Shown: one piece after another, positions 41,171 through 52,104 of the stretch
Layout of the letters: every line of letters starts with the position of its first letter
Position numbering within the stretch: the stretch's first letter is position 1
Source of the DNA: Agarophyton chilense
Lineage: Eukaryota; Rhodophyta; Florideophyceae; Gracilariales; Gracilariaceae
Length of the DNA: 64,000 nt
NCBI GenBank assembly: GCA_030374765.1
Contig: JARGXX010000001.1
Location: 434,001 to 498,000 of the forward strand
Direction of reading: 5' to 3'
The notes under the pieces: generated by a model
The model's database searches: none
Told to the model about the DNA's origin: nothing
Seen by the model: the letters and a program-made list of their open reading frames with translations, nothing else
Program-made: the position numbers and the translations under genes

Positions 41171-42913
41171 ATGTACGGAACGCAGAAGAAATTTGATGCG
41201 AACCTTGTGGCAACTCCCGGATTTCCGGGAGTGTATCCTCTGCCGGCTGTTGGGGCACCATCGCCTGCAATTGGGCAAGTACCAACTGGTGAGAATCCTG
41301 GAAAATCTGGCGGGGGTTTGCCTGAAGAAGAAGTTGTGGCTTTGTGTGATAGCATCTTGAGGGGGAGCCGGTCTACATCAGCAAGAGATGAGAACTGCAG
41401 ACAATTCTTTGCTGTCGACAGCAGTGGTAATAATCATGATCCTGATCACATCTCTGTAGATCTTCCCAACATGAACGACCATTTTGAGGATGTGATGGAG
41501 CTGGAAAAGAATAACGATGGTGGAAACGACGGTAGGCGGAGTGGGTCTATTGCGGGGGATGTATTGGAACCCCAGGAGCCCATTGATCCAGCCAGTCTTC
41601 CCGACGAAGTCTACATGGATGTGATGTTCGCACCGCTTCCTAAGAAAGACGGCGCTGGATCAGCTGTGGAACTTAGTTGGGAAGAGTTCATTGAAAAGCT
41701 ATCATGCGAGTTTCCTTCGAATTCTCCCGAGGATGCCGTAGTTAACGGTGGAGGAAATGTAGGGGGTGAGAATGTTTTCATTCCAGTTGACATGTCCGAT
41801 GAAGACTACATCGATCGCATGTTTGCACCCCTTTCCCCCGAGGACCGAATGAGGCTTGTGAAAGACCGTGCACGCAGAAGTTCGGCCAAAGAACATGTGG
41901 GCCGCAGTACTGCCTTAGACCATGGCATGTGTGCGGAAAGTCCGAGTGACGCTACTAATATCAAACTCCCTTACAAGGTTGGAGATGACATGCCAAGGGA
42001 CGTTGCTGGAAACGCACTCGGGAGCACATATCATGCTGCTCATGTGGGTGTGGCAGTACAAGTTTCTACCGCAATTGTGTGTGCTGCTACTCATAATGAG
42101 GCCCGAGGTCCGAGCAAAACGACTTCGGGAGAAGGTCCCGATCGAGACTCAGCGACAAAAAGGGCAGTTCTCACCGCGGCCCGCCAAGAACCGAGCAACG
42201 CCGTGGCCCCGACTCAAGGGAAGCAATGTACTAAGCGCAAGCGATCGTCTCGTAAGAAGGCGGCGAAGGGCGCACAGGGTATGGTTGAGGGCAACAAGCC
42301 GAAGAGACGGCGCACTCGAGTTGAAGATATGAACCCGGCCGATGTTCATGCTTGCGATTACGAGGGGTGTGGGAAAAGGTTTGCCAGGAAATACAATCTT
42401 ACGGTGCACCAAAGGGCACATCGCGATGAATTCCGTTTCCGATGCGAGGTACCTCATTGTGGTAAGCCGTTCATGTGGCATTCGAGCCTTTCCCGCCACC
42501 TTCGGGTACACGAGAAGAGGCGAAGATTGGGAGGGCGAAAACAGCATGGGACTCGGCTCAGGAAGGGTGGTGCAAAGGCGCCATGCTCACAAGCAACAAG
42601 AGGTGCGCCACCCGCGAAACCCCCTTCGGCGGCCGTGAAGAAACGCGAGTTGCTTACTGAACTGGAAACCGTACGAAAGCTGGTAAGCACGGTGAGCTTC
42701 GACCAAACGATGGTGGCTCTCATGGGGAAAAAAGAGAATAGAGTCGGGAAGGATCTCCATATCGAAACCCAGTTGGAAGGCCGCTGGCACCAGTTTGCGC
42801 TTCGCAAGCAGCAGTTGGCCGAGCAGCGCGTTGCGGTGATTACGATGAGCAACGTAACATACTCGCGCCTTTCCGCCGAGATTCTGAACTCAAGGGCCAC
42901 CGGAAACACATGA
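41171..42913 (+). CDS. C2H2 zinc-finger protein, probable transcription factor
   Basis: 580 residues in one frame from ATG 41171. Two adjacent TFIIIA-type fingers: C395-C400-H413-H417 and C425-C430-H443-H447 (both C-X4-C-X12-H-X3-H), joined by a seven-residue linker. A basic nuclear-localisation region precedes them (KRKRSSRKKAAKG and KPKRRRTR) and another follows. The acidic N-terminal half has a duplicated short motif (LPDEVYMDVMFAPLP and MSDEDYIDRMFAPLS), a candidate activation or docking motif. The C-terminal ~90 residues form a helical, possibly coiled-coil segment (LLTELETVRKLV; WHQFALRKQQLAEQRV). DNA-binding role follows from the fingers; target unknown. The start could be a downstream Met because of the nearby TATA-like site. 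No repeat-element feature overlaps it. Confidence 0.85.
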   Translation: MYGTQKKFDANLVATPGFPGVYPLPAVGAPSPAIGQVPTGENPGKSGGGLPEEEVVALCDSILRGSRSTSARDENCRQFFAVDSSGNNHDPDHISVDLPNMNDHFEDVMELEKNNDGGNDGRRSGSIAGDVLEPQEPIDPASLPDEVYMDVMFAPLPKKDGAGSAVELSWEEFIEKLSCEFPSNSPEDAVVNGGGNVGGENVFIPVDMSDEDYIDRMFAPLSPEDRMRLVKDRARRSSAKEHVGRSTALDHGMCAESPSDATNIKLPYKVGDDMPRDVAGNALGSTYHAAHVGVAVQVSTAIVCAATHNEARGPSKTTSGEGPDRDSATKRAVLTAARQEPSNAVAPTQGKQCTKRKRSSRKKAAKGAQGMVEGNKPKRRRTRVEDMNPADVHACDYEGCGKRFARKYNLTVHQRAHRDEFRFRCEVPHCGKPFMWHSSLSRHLRVHEKRRRLGGRKQHGTRLRKGGAKAPCSQATRGAPPAKPPSAAVKKRELLTELETVRKLVSTVSFDQTMVALMGKKENRVGKDLHIETQLEGRWHQFALRKQQLAEQRVAVITMSNVTYSRLSAEILNSRATGNT

Positions 42914-45749
42914 GCTTTTGGCGTGTTGAGTTTACCGTACGCGTAGTACTGCGATCGACAAAATCTTGAGGAATTCTCGATTCCGTACACACATCTCTGT
43001 TCCGTTCAAGAAGGGCCGGTTCGTAAATAATCGATGTTTGTGGCACTGATCTCCACTACCTGACTTTGCGAAACGCTGTTGCACAAATTGGTGTTGCTCT
43101 GCCGATCTGTCTTAACTGCTTTGAGCTTGTTATCGGCGAGCAGAATTATAGCTATTTTTCGGGAAGACGCCATGAAATGATTGAATGTTCTCTGTCGAAC
43201 TATGTCTATCGAGCTATGCAGATGTTGATACAACGGGTGAAGGGGCTCCAACTCGGCGATCTAGTAATCTTTCGATTTTAGCTGCCAACCGTCGCGGAGC
43301 AACAATGACGCGCTATTGATATTTGGCGAGTAATAAAAGGCAAGGCTGACAATAGAGAAGGCTAGAGACATGGTTCCCATCCTCTATTTCCTGCTGCATC
43401 CGTCTTATCCGCAGAGTTTTACGCGTCGAACCCAAGTGCAAAAGTTATGGGAGAACATTGCGGACGAAGATATTTGTGATGAGAGCGGGGTTGTTTGCCA
43501 AGCCACCAAGAAAGAAGAGATAAATCTTGATTGCCGTCGGGCTTCTTGCTTTGTTGTCTCACAATTAACCGAACACGCATGCCAGCGATGCATCTCGCAT
43601 ATGTGTTCTGTTTCGTACCTTCGCAATCGATACCAGCCCATCATGCGAGTACACCAAATTCCTGCCGAAGTGGTATTCCTTTGAAGTAGACCACAGACAA
43701 ACACGCTAAATTGTCGCCCTGGGCCGCTGGTGCTCGGCAGGCAGGTTGCTAGAGCAAAGCCGAAATTTCGGCTATGTGTGGAAATCAATACCAAAAGCCT
43801 CCGAAGAAGGTGTTTTGAAGGTTTTTCAATTGGATATATTGTTTGTGATTTCATCCGCAGGAAGACCTTATACGAATCACCTTTCGAGAATGACTCGAAT
43901 TACAAACAAGAGGACTACCCGAAGAAAAATTAGGGATATGTTTCGCTCGATTTGGAAATGAATACTTACGAGAACAGTCTAGCACTGAACATAAACATCA
44001 GAGTCGTATTTGTGATTGATTTTTTTCGTCGCGTTCGTCGCAATGACTACCGCAACAAACACTTTCTAGGAAAACTGCAACCTTTGTTCTTGACTGTTCC
44101 GGGAAGATTTTGATTATCTATAGGCGCAAAATTGTGACTACTGATTGAATAGCATGCGAAATAGTCATTCACTTATACGCTTCTGAAAAAGCAGGATCAA
44201 AACGTTGCAAGTTGGCTAGCTCGCAAGTTTGCATGTAGTGCTTCTCGGCAACTATTCTCTATTGTCGTCAGAAAAAGGCATGGCGAGATGATCTCGGCGA
44301 TGGGATACTGCGACAGCGACGAAGCTGCGTCGCCGTTTGTGCCTCGCTGTGGTCTGAAAGTCCGAACGGAGGTTGGTGATGAGCTCTTGCAAGGGAGACC
44401 CATAGAAAGGGCCGCATGATGACCCCCATCGCGACTTGTACGATTAAGTTCCAGGCTCATGCAGGGCGACATGCTCCGGCGGCGACATCTGCTCCAGCCA
44501 GCGTGCACAGGGGTCGTTGTCATCCGGCGCTCCAGAGGTAATTGCGAAGTAGAGTACATATCACAGCTCAACGCGCTCTCTGCTCGTTATCACCAAATGA
44601 GAGCTTTGAACTTTGACACCAGATGTATGTGGCTAGGTGCAGTTGAAGAAATTGAACGTCGTCGCAGAACCTTCAGAGGGCGCCAATGAGTACCGAACGC
44701 CAGTGCGGGACCGATTGTGCTTGCAATCCCTTGCAATCTGAAAGCCTCAAAGGAAAGAATCAATGCAGATCGATGGACCCCGTGATCTTCGAATGCGAGC
44801 TTCAGGTATCGAGGGTGCAAAACATAATGCACAGAGGACTTCTTCTTCTTTTCTCTTCTTTCGAGACCAAAGAAGTTGTGTCCCGTTTCCAAGGGATATT
44901 GCAATCGATATCGTAATTGATGTCCAGCTTTTTCAGGTTGTATTTCTTGCTGCTGTTCAAGGATCCGAGACTGGTACAGAATAAATTCTGGAGATGGCAA
45001 GTCAACCCCCACCTCAAGGCATTCACCCAAACTCGCGCTCAAACAAACTCGATGTTAGGTCAAATCAATTGTATCACTCTGCTGTACTCGGGGGAGCCAT
45101 GTCGGAGCAAGTGTACCACATTAGTGCCGCCTGTTGCGCAATAACTGTTTCAACACCCTGAAAGTAGTCTCATCTCTCGAGATGATGATTCCGAAACGTA
45201 TCATTGCCTTTTCCATTGAAATGACGAATCCAGTGTTTCCCGCCTCTCGAATACACCTTCGTCGCGGGGAGATCAGGGTTTGGAGAAATTGGAATAAAGT
45301 TGACTGACGTGGAAAGGAGCTCGCCGTTGGTCACGGTCCATGAGATGTGACCCTGGAGAGCTACTATTCTTCCGCCTGTGCCTCTAATTGCATTGGAAAG
45401 CTGACTCTGGCTCATGCACTGTCTGCAGCACGAAACATTGGGAGATACTCAGCTCAGGGCGAGGTACACTTCGATTCCGTGATTCTTATATGTCAGGACT
45501 TGTTTACTGGTGAATCCAGCACTTTGGGAAATGAGATACTCCACGACGTTGGTGAGGGTACGTTCTTTATCTGAGGGAGGCGCTCTGCGCTCTCAATTCC
45601 CGATGGTTGCATTCCTGGCGAGAAAAGCTTCAGAGTACGTGGAGTGCATTGATACGACTGCCCCCTGGTTTCCTTTGTACTGATTGTCGTCCAGTGTCCG
45701 TCTGCATTTCTGACAGGCTCAGGGCTTGCGGAGCAGCTACACGAAACAC
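42914..45749. other. Intergenic region with only weak ORFs
   Basis: No recognisable gene. A 104-codon + strand ORF at 43370-43684 (ATG start, seven Cys, a hydrophobic first dozen residues, and TAATAAAAGG 38 bp upstream) is the best small-gene candidate. A 150-codon minus-strand frame at 44590-45042 has no distinctive feature. Both are unsupported by homology that I can recognise. Confidence 0.4.
43370..43684 (+). CDS. Weak candidate: small Cys-containing protein
   Basis: 104 residues starting MVPILYFLLHPSYP, with a short hydrophobic N terminus and seven cysteines, four of them in a C-terminal cluster (HACQRCISHMCS). An AT-rich TAATAAAAG precedes it by ~38 bp. No family recognised; it could be chance. 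Confidence 0.2.
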   Translation: MVPILYFLLHPSYPQSFTRRTQVQKLWENIADEDICDESGVVCQATKKEEINLDCRRASCFVVSQLTEHACQRCISHMCSVSYLRNRYQPIMRVHQIPAEVVFL

Positions 45750-45757
45750 TATTTAAG
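45750..45757 (+). promoter_or_regulatory. Putative TATA box of the second Cys-rich gene
   Basis: TATTTAAG lies 109 bp before the ATG at 45866, nearly the same distance as in the paralogue at 2211. Confidence 0.4.
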
Positions 45758-45865
45758 GGGTGTTGTTCACCCGGGGGCACTCTTGTTTCCGCTCTCTTCC
45801 AGCCTCACTGCTTCTACAATCGTTTTTGTCTGCAATCAACAGAAGTCGATTTGGTCTTCGTAATC

Positions 45866-48250
45866 ATGATGTCATCTATTGTTTTGGGGCTACTTGTATT
45901 TTTGTCTCTGTACTCATCTGTTTTCGGAAGTGATCCTCATCGCTACGCTGCTACGTACGGTTGCCCAGTTTGCGCGACCGGTGAAGTATGTGCTGGACCG
46001 GCTTCGAAGAAGAAATGCGTGACGCCAATGCCCGTCAGAAAGAGGTGCGGCCACGACCCGTACTGGATTTGCCAAAGTGGGTTGACGTGCGAAGAAGGAT
46101 TCTGTAAGAATGTGAAGGGTGGGGACTGCAGCGCGCCCAACTCGCTTTGTGTGGACGATACAACCTGCGCCGGTACAGAGAACATGAAGAGGTGCGTGAC
46201 GCCGATTGATGTGCGAAAGCGCTGCGGGCAGAATCCGTTCTCTGTGTGCAAGAAAGGACTTGTGTGCGAAGATGGGCTCTGTAAAATCAAGAACGGAGGT
46301 GACTGCTCTGGGAGAAATGCGCTGTGTACCAACGATATGGTATGTGCTGGAACCGATGGAATGAAGCGGTGTGTTGCGCCAAAGGGAGTTCGAATGCGCT
46401 GTGAAGATAATCCTTTCTCAGTTTGTAAGAAGGGCCTTACTTGCGAAGAAGGATTCTGCAAGATCCCGCGAGAAGGGGACTGCAGCGCCAAGAATTCGCT
46501 ATGCGTGGATGAAACTATCTGTGCTGGTGGTGAAGACTTGAAGAGGTGTGTTCTACCCAAAAACGTTCGTATGCGCTGCGGACAAAACCCGTTCTCGGTG
46601 TGCAAAAAAGGGCTTGTGTGCGAAGAAGGCTTCTGTAAGATCCCCAAGGGAGGATACTGCACCGACAAGCGCTCACTATGCGTTGACGACACTGTGTGTG
46701 CTGGTACGGGCACGATGAAGAAATGCGTTACACCGGTTGATGTCCGCAAGCAATGTGGCCAACACCCGTTTTCTGTGTGCAAGAAGGGTCTGGTGTGCGA
46801 AGAGGGCTTCTGCAAGGTGCCCAAAGGAGGTGATTGCTCCGACAAGGATTCTTTGTGCGTTGATGACACAACATGTACTGGGAGGGATGGGATGCGCAAG
46901 TGTGCGACGATCAAAGGTATGGGGGAGCCATGCGGTAATGATACTTTTTCAGTATGTGAGGCGAACCTGAAATGCATGAGAGGGTTCTGTCGAAAGCCGA
47001 AGGTTCCAGTGGGGGGAAGCTGTTTGGAGCCAAGCTCCATGTGTGTGGACGGCAGTGTATGCATCGGATCTGCTAAGAAGAAACTATGCGTGAAACCCGT
47101 ATCGATGGGAGAACGATGTGCCCAATCTCCGTTTTTGGTCTGTGAGCGTGGGCTACGTTGTGTCGGAGGAATATGTAGCAAGGTGAACATTCCACTCGGC
47201 GGAAATTGCGCACGCAAAGGCTCCATCTGCAGTCCGACCACAGTGTGCGCCGGAACTTCTAGCAAGAAAAGGTGTGTGAAGCCAATGCCGATGGGGGGAC
47301 AATGCGGGAGAGATCCGTTCTGGGTGTGTAGACGCGGTCTGAGGTGCATTGGTGGCGTTTGCAGCAAGCTGTACATTCCACATGGAGGGGCCTGTTGGCG
47401 AAAGGGCTCCGTTTGCACGGGGGGCACGGTATGTGCCGGGATTTCCCGCCGGAAGAGGTGCGTGAAGCCGAGGCCAGCTGGATATCGCTGTGGAGTAAAT
47501 GCGTTCTGGGTGTGCCAAAGAAGCCTGAAATGCCAGGACAAGTTCTGCAGGCTGCCAAAAGGGAGCGTGTGCGGAACAAGAGCGAGAATGTGTGAGCTTG
47601 GAACTGTGTGTGCAGGCTCAGGAGATAAAAAACGGTGCGTTGTTTCTAAGGGATGTGGGCAACGATGCAGGTCATCTCACGATTGTCACCGGGGACTGAC
47701 ATGTCAGAAGGGTGTGTGCAAGATACCCATTGGCGGCCGATGCTCATCAAACAGCTCTTTTTGTGTTGAAGGAGGTGTTTGTGCCGGTTCTGGATCGCGG
47801 AAGACATGCCTGGCGCTGAGGAAGCGAGGCCAGAAGTGCGGAAGAACGCTGGTGACGAAGTGCGAGCGTGGACTTACGTGTGAACGAGGATTATGCAAGG
47901 TTAGTCGAGGGGGTGACTGTAGGCCAAGAGGCTCGGTTTGTGCTAATGGAACAATCTGTGCAGGTCATCGTTTGAGAAGACGATGTGTCGTAGCTTTGGG
48001 AATTGGCGGGCGATGTGGATACCACTCGTTTCGGGTGTGCAAGCAAGGATTGAAATGCGTGCATGGGATGTGCCGCGAGAGAATTGTTGGACTTGGCGAC
48101 GACTGTAGCAGTCCGAGTTGTGGTTGTGGACGAGGCCTTATCTGTGCCTGGAAACATGGACGCAGGATTTGCATCAAGAAAGTGCACCATGTGAAACATT
48201 CATCAGCAGATGATGACGATGACGAGGATGATGATGATGAGAGGGACTAA
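45866..48250 (+). CDS. Secreted Cys-rich protein with 12-13 8-Cys modules and acidic tail
   Basis: 794 residues from ATG 45866 (MMSSIVLGLLVFLSLYSSVF); the upstream extension to 45851 has only a TTG. A signal peptide covers residues 1 to ~20. Twelve complete ~55-60 residue modules follow, each with eight cysteines in the same order as the paralogue at 2211-3770 (GGDC, LC, TC, RC, RC, VC, VC, FC). A thirteenth shortened module ends in a Lys/His patch and a run of Asp/Glu (DDDDDEDDDD). Modules 2-6 are more alike (GLVCEEGFCK) than 7-9 (GLRCIGGVCS) or 10-12, so it grew by at least three duplication rounds and has since diverged. No membrane anchor. The polyacidic tail could bind calcium or sulfated polysaccharide; that is inference. 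Host gene, function unknown. Confidence 0.88.
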   Translation: MMSSIVLGLLVFLSLYSSVFGSDPHRYAATYGCPVCATGEVCAGPASKKKCVTPMPVRKRCGHDPYWICQSGLTCEEGFCKNVKGGDCSAPNSLCVDDTTCAGTENMKRCVTPIDVRKRCGQNPFSVCKKGLVCEDGLCKIKNGGDCSGRNALCTNDMVCAGTDGMKRCVAPKGVRMRCEDNPFSVCKKGLTCEEGFCKIPREGDCSAKNSLCVDETICAGGEDLKRCVLPKNVRMRCGQNPFSVCKKGLVCEEGFCKIPKGGYCTDKRSLCVDDTVCAGTGTMKKCVTPVDVRKQCGQHPFSVCKKGLVCEEGFCKVPKGGDCSDKDSLCVDDTTCTGRDGMRKCATIKGMGEPCGNDTFSVCEANLKCMRGFCRKPKVPVGGSCLEPSSMCVDGSVCIGSAKKKLCVKPVSMGERCAQSPFLVCERGLRCVGGICSKVNIPLGGNCARKGSICSPTTVCAGTSSKKRCVKPMPMGGQCGRDPFWVCRRGLRCIGGVCSKLYIPHGGACWRKGSVCTGGTVCAGISRRKRCVKPRPAGYRCGVNAFWVCQRSLKCQDKFCRLPKGSVCGTRARMCELGTVCAGSGDKKRCVVSKGCGQRCRSSHDCHRGLTCQKGVCKIPIGGRCSSNSSFCVEGGVCAGSGSRKTCLALRKRGQKCGRTLVTKCERGLTCERGLCKVSRGGDCRPRGSVCANGTICAGHRLRRRCVVALGIGGRCGYHSFRVCKQGLKCVHGMCRERIVGLGDDCSSPSCGCGRGLICAWKHGRRICIKKVHHVKHSSADDDDDEDDDDERD

Positions 48251-50639
48251 AGATTGGCCCACATCATGGACTCATAGGATGGACCATGTCACCTTAGGAC
48301 TCCGTAGATTCGCGTAGAAGGCGAATGTAGCGGTCAACGGCACACTTGAATACTGCTAATGACCATCACTATAAAAGATAGAATGCTCTCTTACCTATTT
48401 GCGTTCTTTTGCAAGATACTCGTGTTATCTTGGTATTTCGATACCTGGTATAGGTTTTATTGTCCCGAATCTACAACATTTGTCGGTACTTGCTAGAAAT
48501 TTTCATTTTGTAATGTTACGACCAGGATGCTTTAATCACATGAAGCAATCTGGGCTCTGTTCAATCAAGTACGATATGTTGAAGCAGCATAATATGCTGC
48601 TTCAACATTGAGAGACTCCTGAAAACACAACGACATAATTTAGTTGGGTGTAGACTTGTTTCTGCAAATGGAACAATTCAAATGCATAGCGAAGCCGGCC
48701 ACTAATATGGCTTGCGTCCACACATGGGCGGCACGCACGGCGTTCTACAAGTACGAAAGGATTTCGCAGGAGGTTATCGAGATCACCAGCATGCCTCTCT
48801 CTTTCAGAGAGTCCCCATCACTTGGCATAAGGCACATTTCTAGCACGGTCAAACGATTAAGACTACCAGTGTTTGTACCTCGTAACTTTACAAAATGTCT
48901 ACTCCCATCCCCGACTTTTCTAAAAGCATGTCCACGGCTACCAATCTTCTTGCAAAAGAAATAGAAGTTGGAAAAAGACAGTCTCTAACAGAAGCCAAAA
49001 ACGATTTCAAATTAATGACTGCATACGCTTGAATAGCTTGCAGACGTAATGGCGACAAATAATTTGGCCCCAATCTCTACCATTTTCTTTGTAAAACATT
49101 TTAAGGTCCAGTTTTTTGGACATTACTTTATGCTTTTGTGTTTAGAAAACTTGGAAATCATTCGCTAAACGGAGCCCTTAGCCGTGTTGGAGACTATTTT
49201 TTGCCTGTTTATGTGAAGGTTAAGTGTCAAAGTTGGGCTCTTCAAGCTACCTCAAACACTCTCAAAATCTTACGTGCGATAAATTGGACTTTACAAACAC
49301 CCTCCTGCTACCCAAACAGCAGCGTTTGCTACATCTATCTCTGTTCTAATTTGTTCACTCTGAATCGTCACTACCCTCTTTTTCTCTTCGATTTCGGCTT
49401 TCGACTTGTGTTTTTGCCTTCTGCAAGTCGTTTAAGAGACCTGACGATACCGGAATGGATCTTTTTTGAAGACTACCATCGACAGACTCTATGAAATACT
49501 CAACTTCGTCAACTTCTTCAAGCTTCTCCGTATATCTTCAACACAAATTCTTTGACCACTCATATTCACCCTTAACATACATCCTGAGGCACTTATACCA
49601 TCTTTGCTTTGAGACTGTCAGGGCTCTTTTGCTGGAATCCTGTGCCCCTGTAAGAACATATTTGTGTGTCAGATTAGGGAAGAACTCTCCTGAAGCTGGC
49701 ACTAATTTTAGAAGAAGGTGCAAAAAGCAAACTTCGTATTTCCAATGAGTTCGATGTTCTCGATACCCTTGATTTTGTGACCCACCCAGCTCAAAGTGTT
49801 GCATTGACGCTGCTTCAGCGTGATTGCCTTTGACTCAACCTAGAAGTTTAGGGCCATCACTAGAGTTAAAGAAACTCAGCCTGTTTTGCTTCTTGGTTTT
49901 GGAAAGAGGAACTAAGCGCTTAGTGTCAACATAATTTGTCTCCAATTGCGTTTCGTTTCAATATTTTCCGTGCGTCTGTAGCTGGATACTAGCCGCGTAT
50001 CTGAGTAGCACCTGATCTACATCAAACATGAAATCCGAAGTTGATTGAACCTTGTTCAACTCGTGACAAAAGCTGTCGATTGAGCGAAAGTGTTCATCTT
50101 ATTCCGACAATTTTTGGCGCTGAAACATTCGCCATGCAATGTGAGCATTTACAGAGAAAGCATTCGGTGTTTGTGAGACGATATTTTGCTCCCACTTCAA
50201 CCGAGAGGTAGAACTGCGCAGGATTGCTCTTTGCTGAGTAGCGTCATCAACTTCCTCTTTCGTCTTAGAATAAAAGCTCTGCGTAGCATGCTTCAACAAC
50301 TTCAAAGGAACAAAACAAACATTTCTCTGAACGTGCTTGTCAACCACCTTCCAGAACTTGAGCCGATCGTTCAAATGGTGTTTGTCTTCCACTTTAGCGA
50401 AGGGTGGAAATGAAAATTTGTTCTCATAGGCCTATTTCACAAATGGGTTGGACGTAGATACGACAATTTGCTCAAAAGTTCACGAGTCGTAAATGATGCC
50501 CGTATGTTGACAGTGTACAGTACTTCCGTCTCACCAGAAACAACGGAGACGCAGAACTCAACTGTGAAAACGACAGCTTTGGGAACAATTTGGGCCGTGT
50601 GATCGTTTGAGATGTACTTTTTTATTGTATCATGGCCGA
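48251..50639. other. AT-rich region without a supported gene
   Basis: Several short frames on both strands; none recognisable. A minus-strand frame at 49538-49804 looks protein-like (ALTVSKQRWYKCLRMYV) and may be the far C-terminal or partner gene of the nuclease relic to the right. Confidence 0.4.
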
Positions 50640-51454
50640 CATGGCAACATACTATGTCCGGCGATGAAAATTGTATAGCTCCTCCAAGAGTGAGAGAGGC
50701 AACTCACGTCTTAATCTCCAGCGAACGCAAGAGAAGTGTATTGGATTCGAAATCCTTAAGCAGCCTCGAGTTCCCCCAGTTCTCGTACAACCCGATTTCT
50801 GAAACCAACACTGCATCGGGTGAACATTCTATGTAGGGTTCGTGTTTCACGAAACCCATTCCTACCTCTAAGATAGCCCTCACGGCTTCCAGTCTTGTAA
50901 GGGCATTAACAACTGCAGACTCATTCAATGTACCCCTTTTCATGGCAGTAGAATTCTTCGAGCTGAACCAGCCGCCATGCAGCAGCGAAAACCATTCCGC
51001 CAAATTCTTCTCATTCCCTCCCGCCTGCAGTCCAGTTTGAGCTCTAACATCGTCAAGAGACATAAAAAGGTGCCCTTCATTTGTACCCATCACCCTAAAC
51101 TGACGCAGAAGGAGGCAGTCAGCACATCGCTGACCCAATTTCAGAACGTCGCAAACAGCAGTAATCATTACTTCTGCCAATTATCTCATCTTCTCTGCCG
51201 CTCCATTCGGCTGCTCATTACCGCTGAACAGAATAAACTGCAAAGAAACCTTGGTCTTAGGCACTGCGATCTATATGTTGAGGCTTTTCTGCAACGAAGA
51301 GGGCACATAATACATGAAACGGAGGATCTTTGAATAAATCTCGGTGCCGTTCTCACACAAAGAAATATAAGTGACACTGTTGCTTTCAGTTCTGGTTCCA
51401 ACACCTGAGAAAGCCTTCGATGCAAAGAAAACCTCTGGACCCAATTCTGGGTCG
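50640..51454 (-). pseudogene. YqaJ-like (PD-(D/E)XK) nuclease relic
   Basis: A minus-strand frame (50704-51180) includes WFSLLHGGWFSS, then AMKRGTLNESAVVNAL, then VKHEPYIECSPDAVLV and, 30 residues on, LRSLEIKT. An EP-x-x-x-x-SPD ... E-I-K arrangement is the PD-(D/E)XK active site of the YqaJ recombinase-type exonucleases, often found in large algal DNA transposons and viruses. Directly after EIKT comes a TGA, then coding-like sequence goes on (VASLTLGGAIQF), suggesting a nonsense mutation. Upstream frames (51271-51468) give a matching N-terminal part (SLCENGTEIYSKILRFMYYV). At least one frameshift separates them near 51180. Its right end meets the LTR of element 3. Likely a remnant of an unidentified DNA transposon. 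Confidence 0.55.
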
Positions 51455-51901
51455 TCATGAAAAAGCAACGATAACGGTTGATTTACGTAAGCCGCCGAAA
51501 CCTGAGATATCTTACAGACGCCACGTGGATTGGCACACCTCAGCTGGACATATTTAGATAAATATTTTGTTTTATTTAGTGTGGTAGAATACCTTTACAG
51601 TGCAAGGGAGATCCCAGCGCCTCGCCAGTGATATTTACTTGGCTCGAGTGAGGCTTCTCCCTTAGAATCAGGTAGGCACCGTTAGGATACTAAATTACCC
51701 CCTTTGATACATTAGTTCCGCCAAATGGTCTTCAAGCCATAGTTTCCGTAGCTTCGACCTGTAGGACTACGCAGTAAACGCCAGACTATTGCACCAAGTA
51801 CTCTGAAAGTGCCGCCGTCAAGAACACGAACCTTAGGACCCGCTCTACCATGCTACCTCAGGTTGAGAACAGTACGCTGACCCACCAGTCATTGCGTTAC
51901 A
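51455..51901 (+). repeat. 5' LTR of element 3
   Basis: It aligns over its whole length with 58615-59061 and ends GTTACA. Its start (TCATGAAAAAGC) corresponds to TGTGAAGGAGC, with several G-to-A and C-to-T differences, so the exact first base is uncertain. It also shares the embedded tRNA-like segment, with a mutated B-box. Confidence 0.8.
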
Positions 51902-51904
51902 TTT

Positions 51905-51921
51905 TGGTCTCCCAAATTAGA
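51905..51921 (+). other. Primer-binding site of element 3
   Basis: TGGTCTCCCAAATTAGA begins three bases after the 5' LTR end, with the same first nine bases as element 1. Confidence 0.6.
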
Positions 51922-52104
51922 ATCCCTTAGAAATAATTGAACGGACCACTGTAAAGAAGAATTATCCGGATTCTAATCTTCGGTTTAGTTCCCCAACGTA
52001 CCAGAAGTGCAGAAGCAACCGCCACTACGGACGCAGGAAACACATCCAACCGACCAGACCATAGGACTTCTACGGCAGGACCAGTTGCCACTGCAACACC
52101 GAAG

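Noticed and set aside
45943-47541. 532-codon minus-strand ORF opposite the second Cys-rich gene
   Set aside because: Same reason: shadow of the repeated modules, with no start context or domain.
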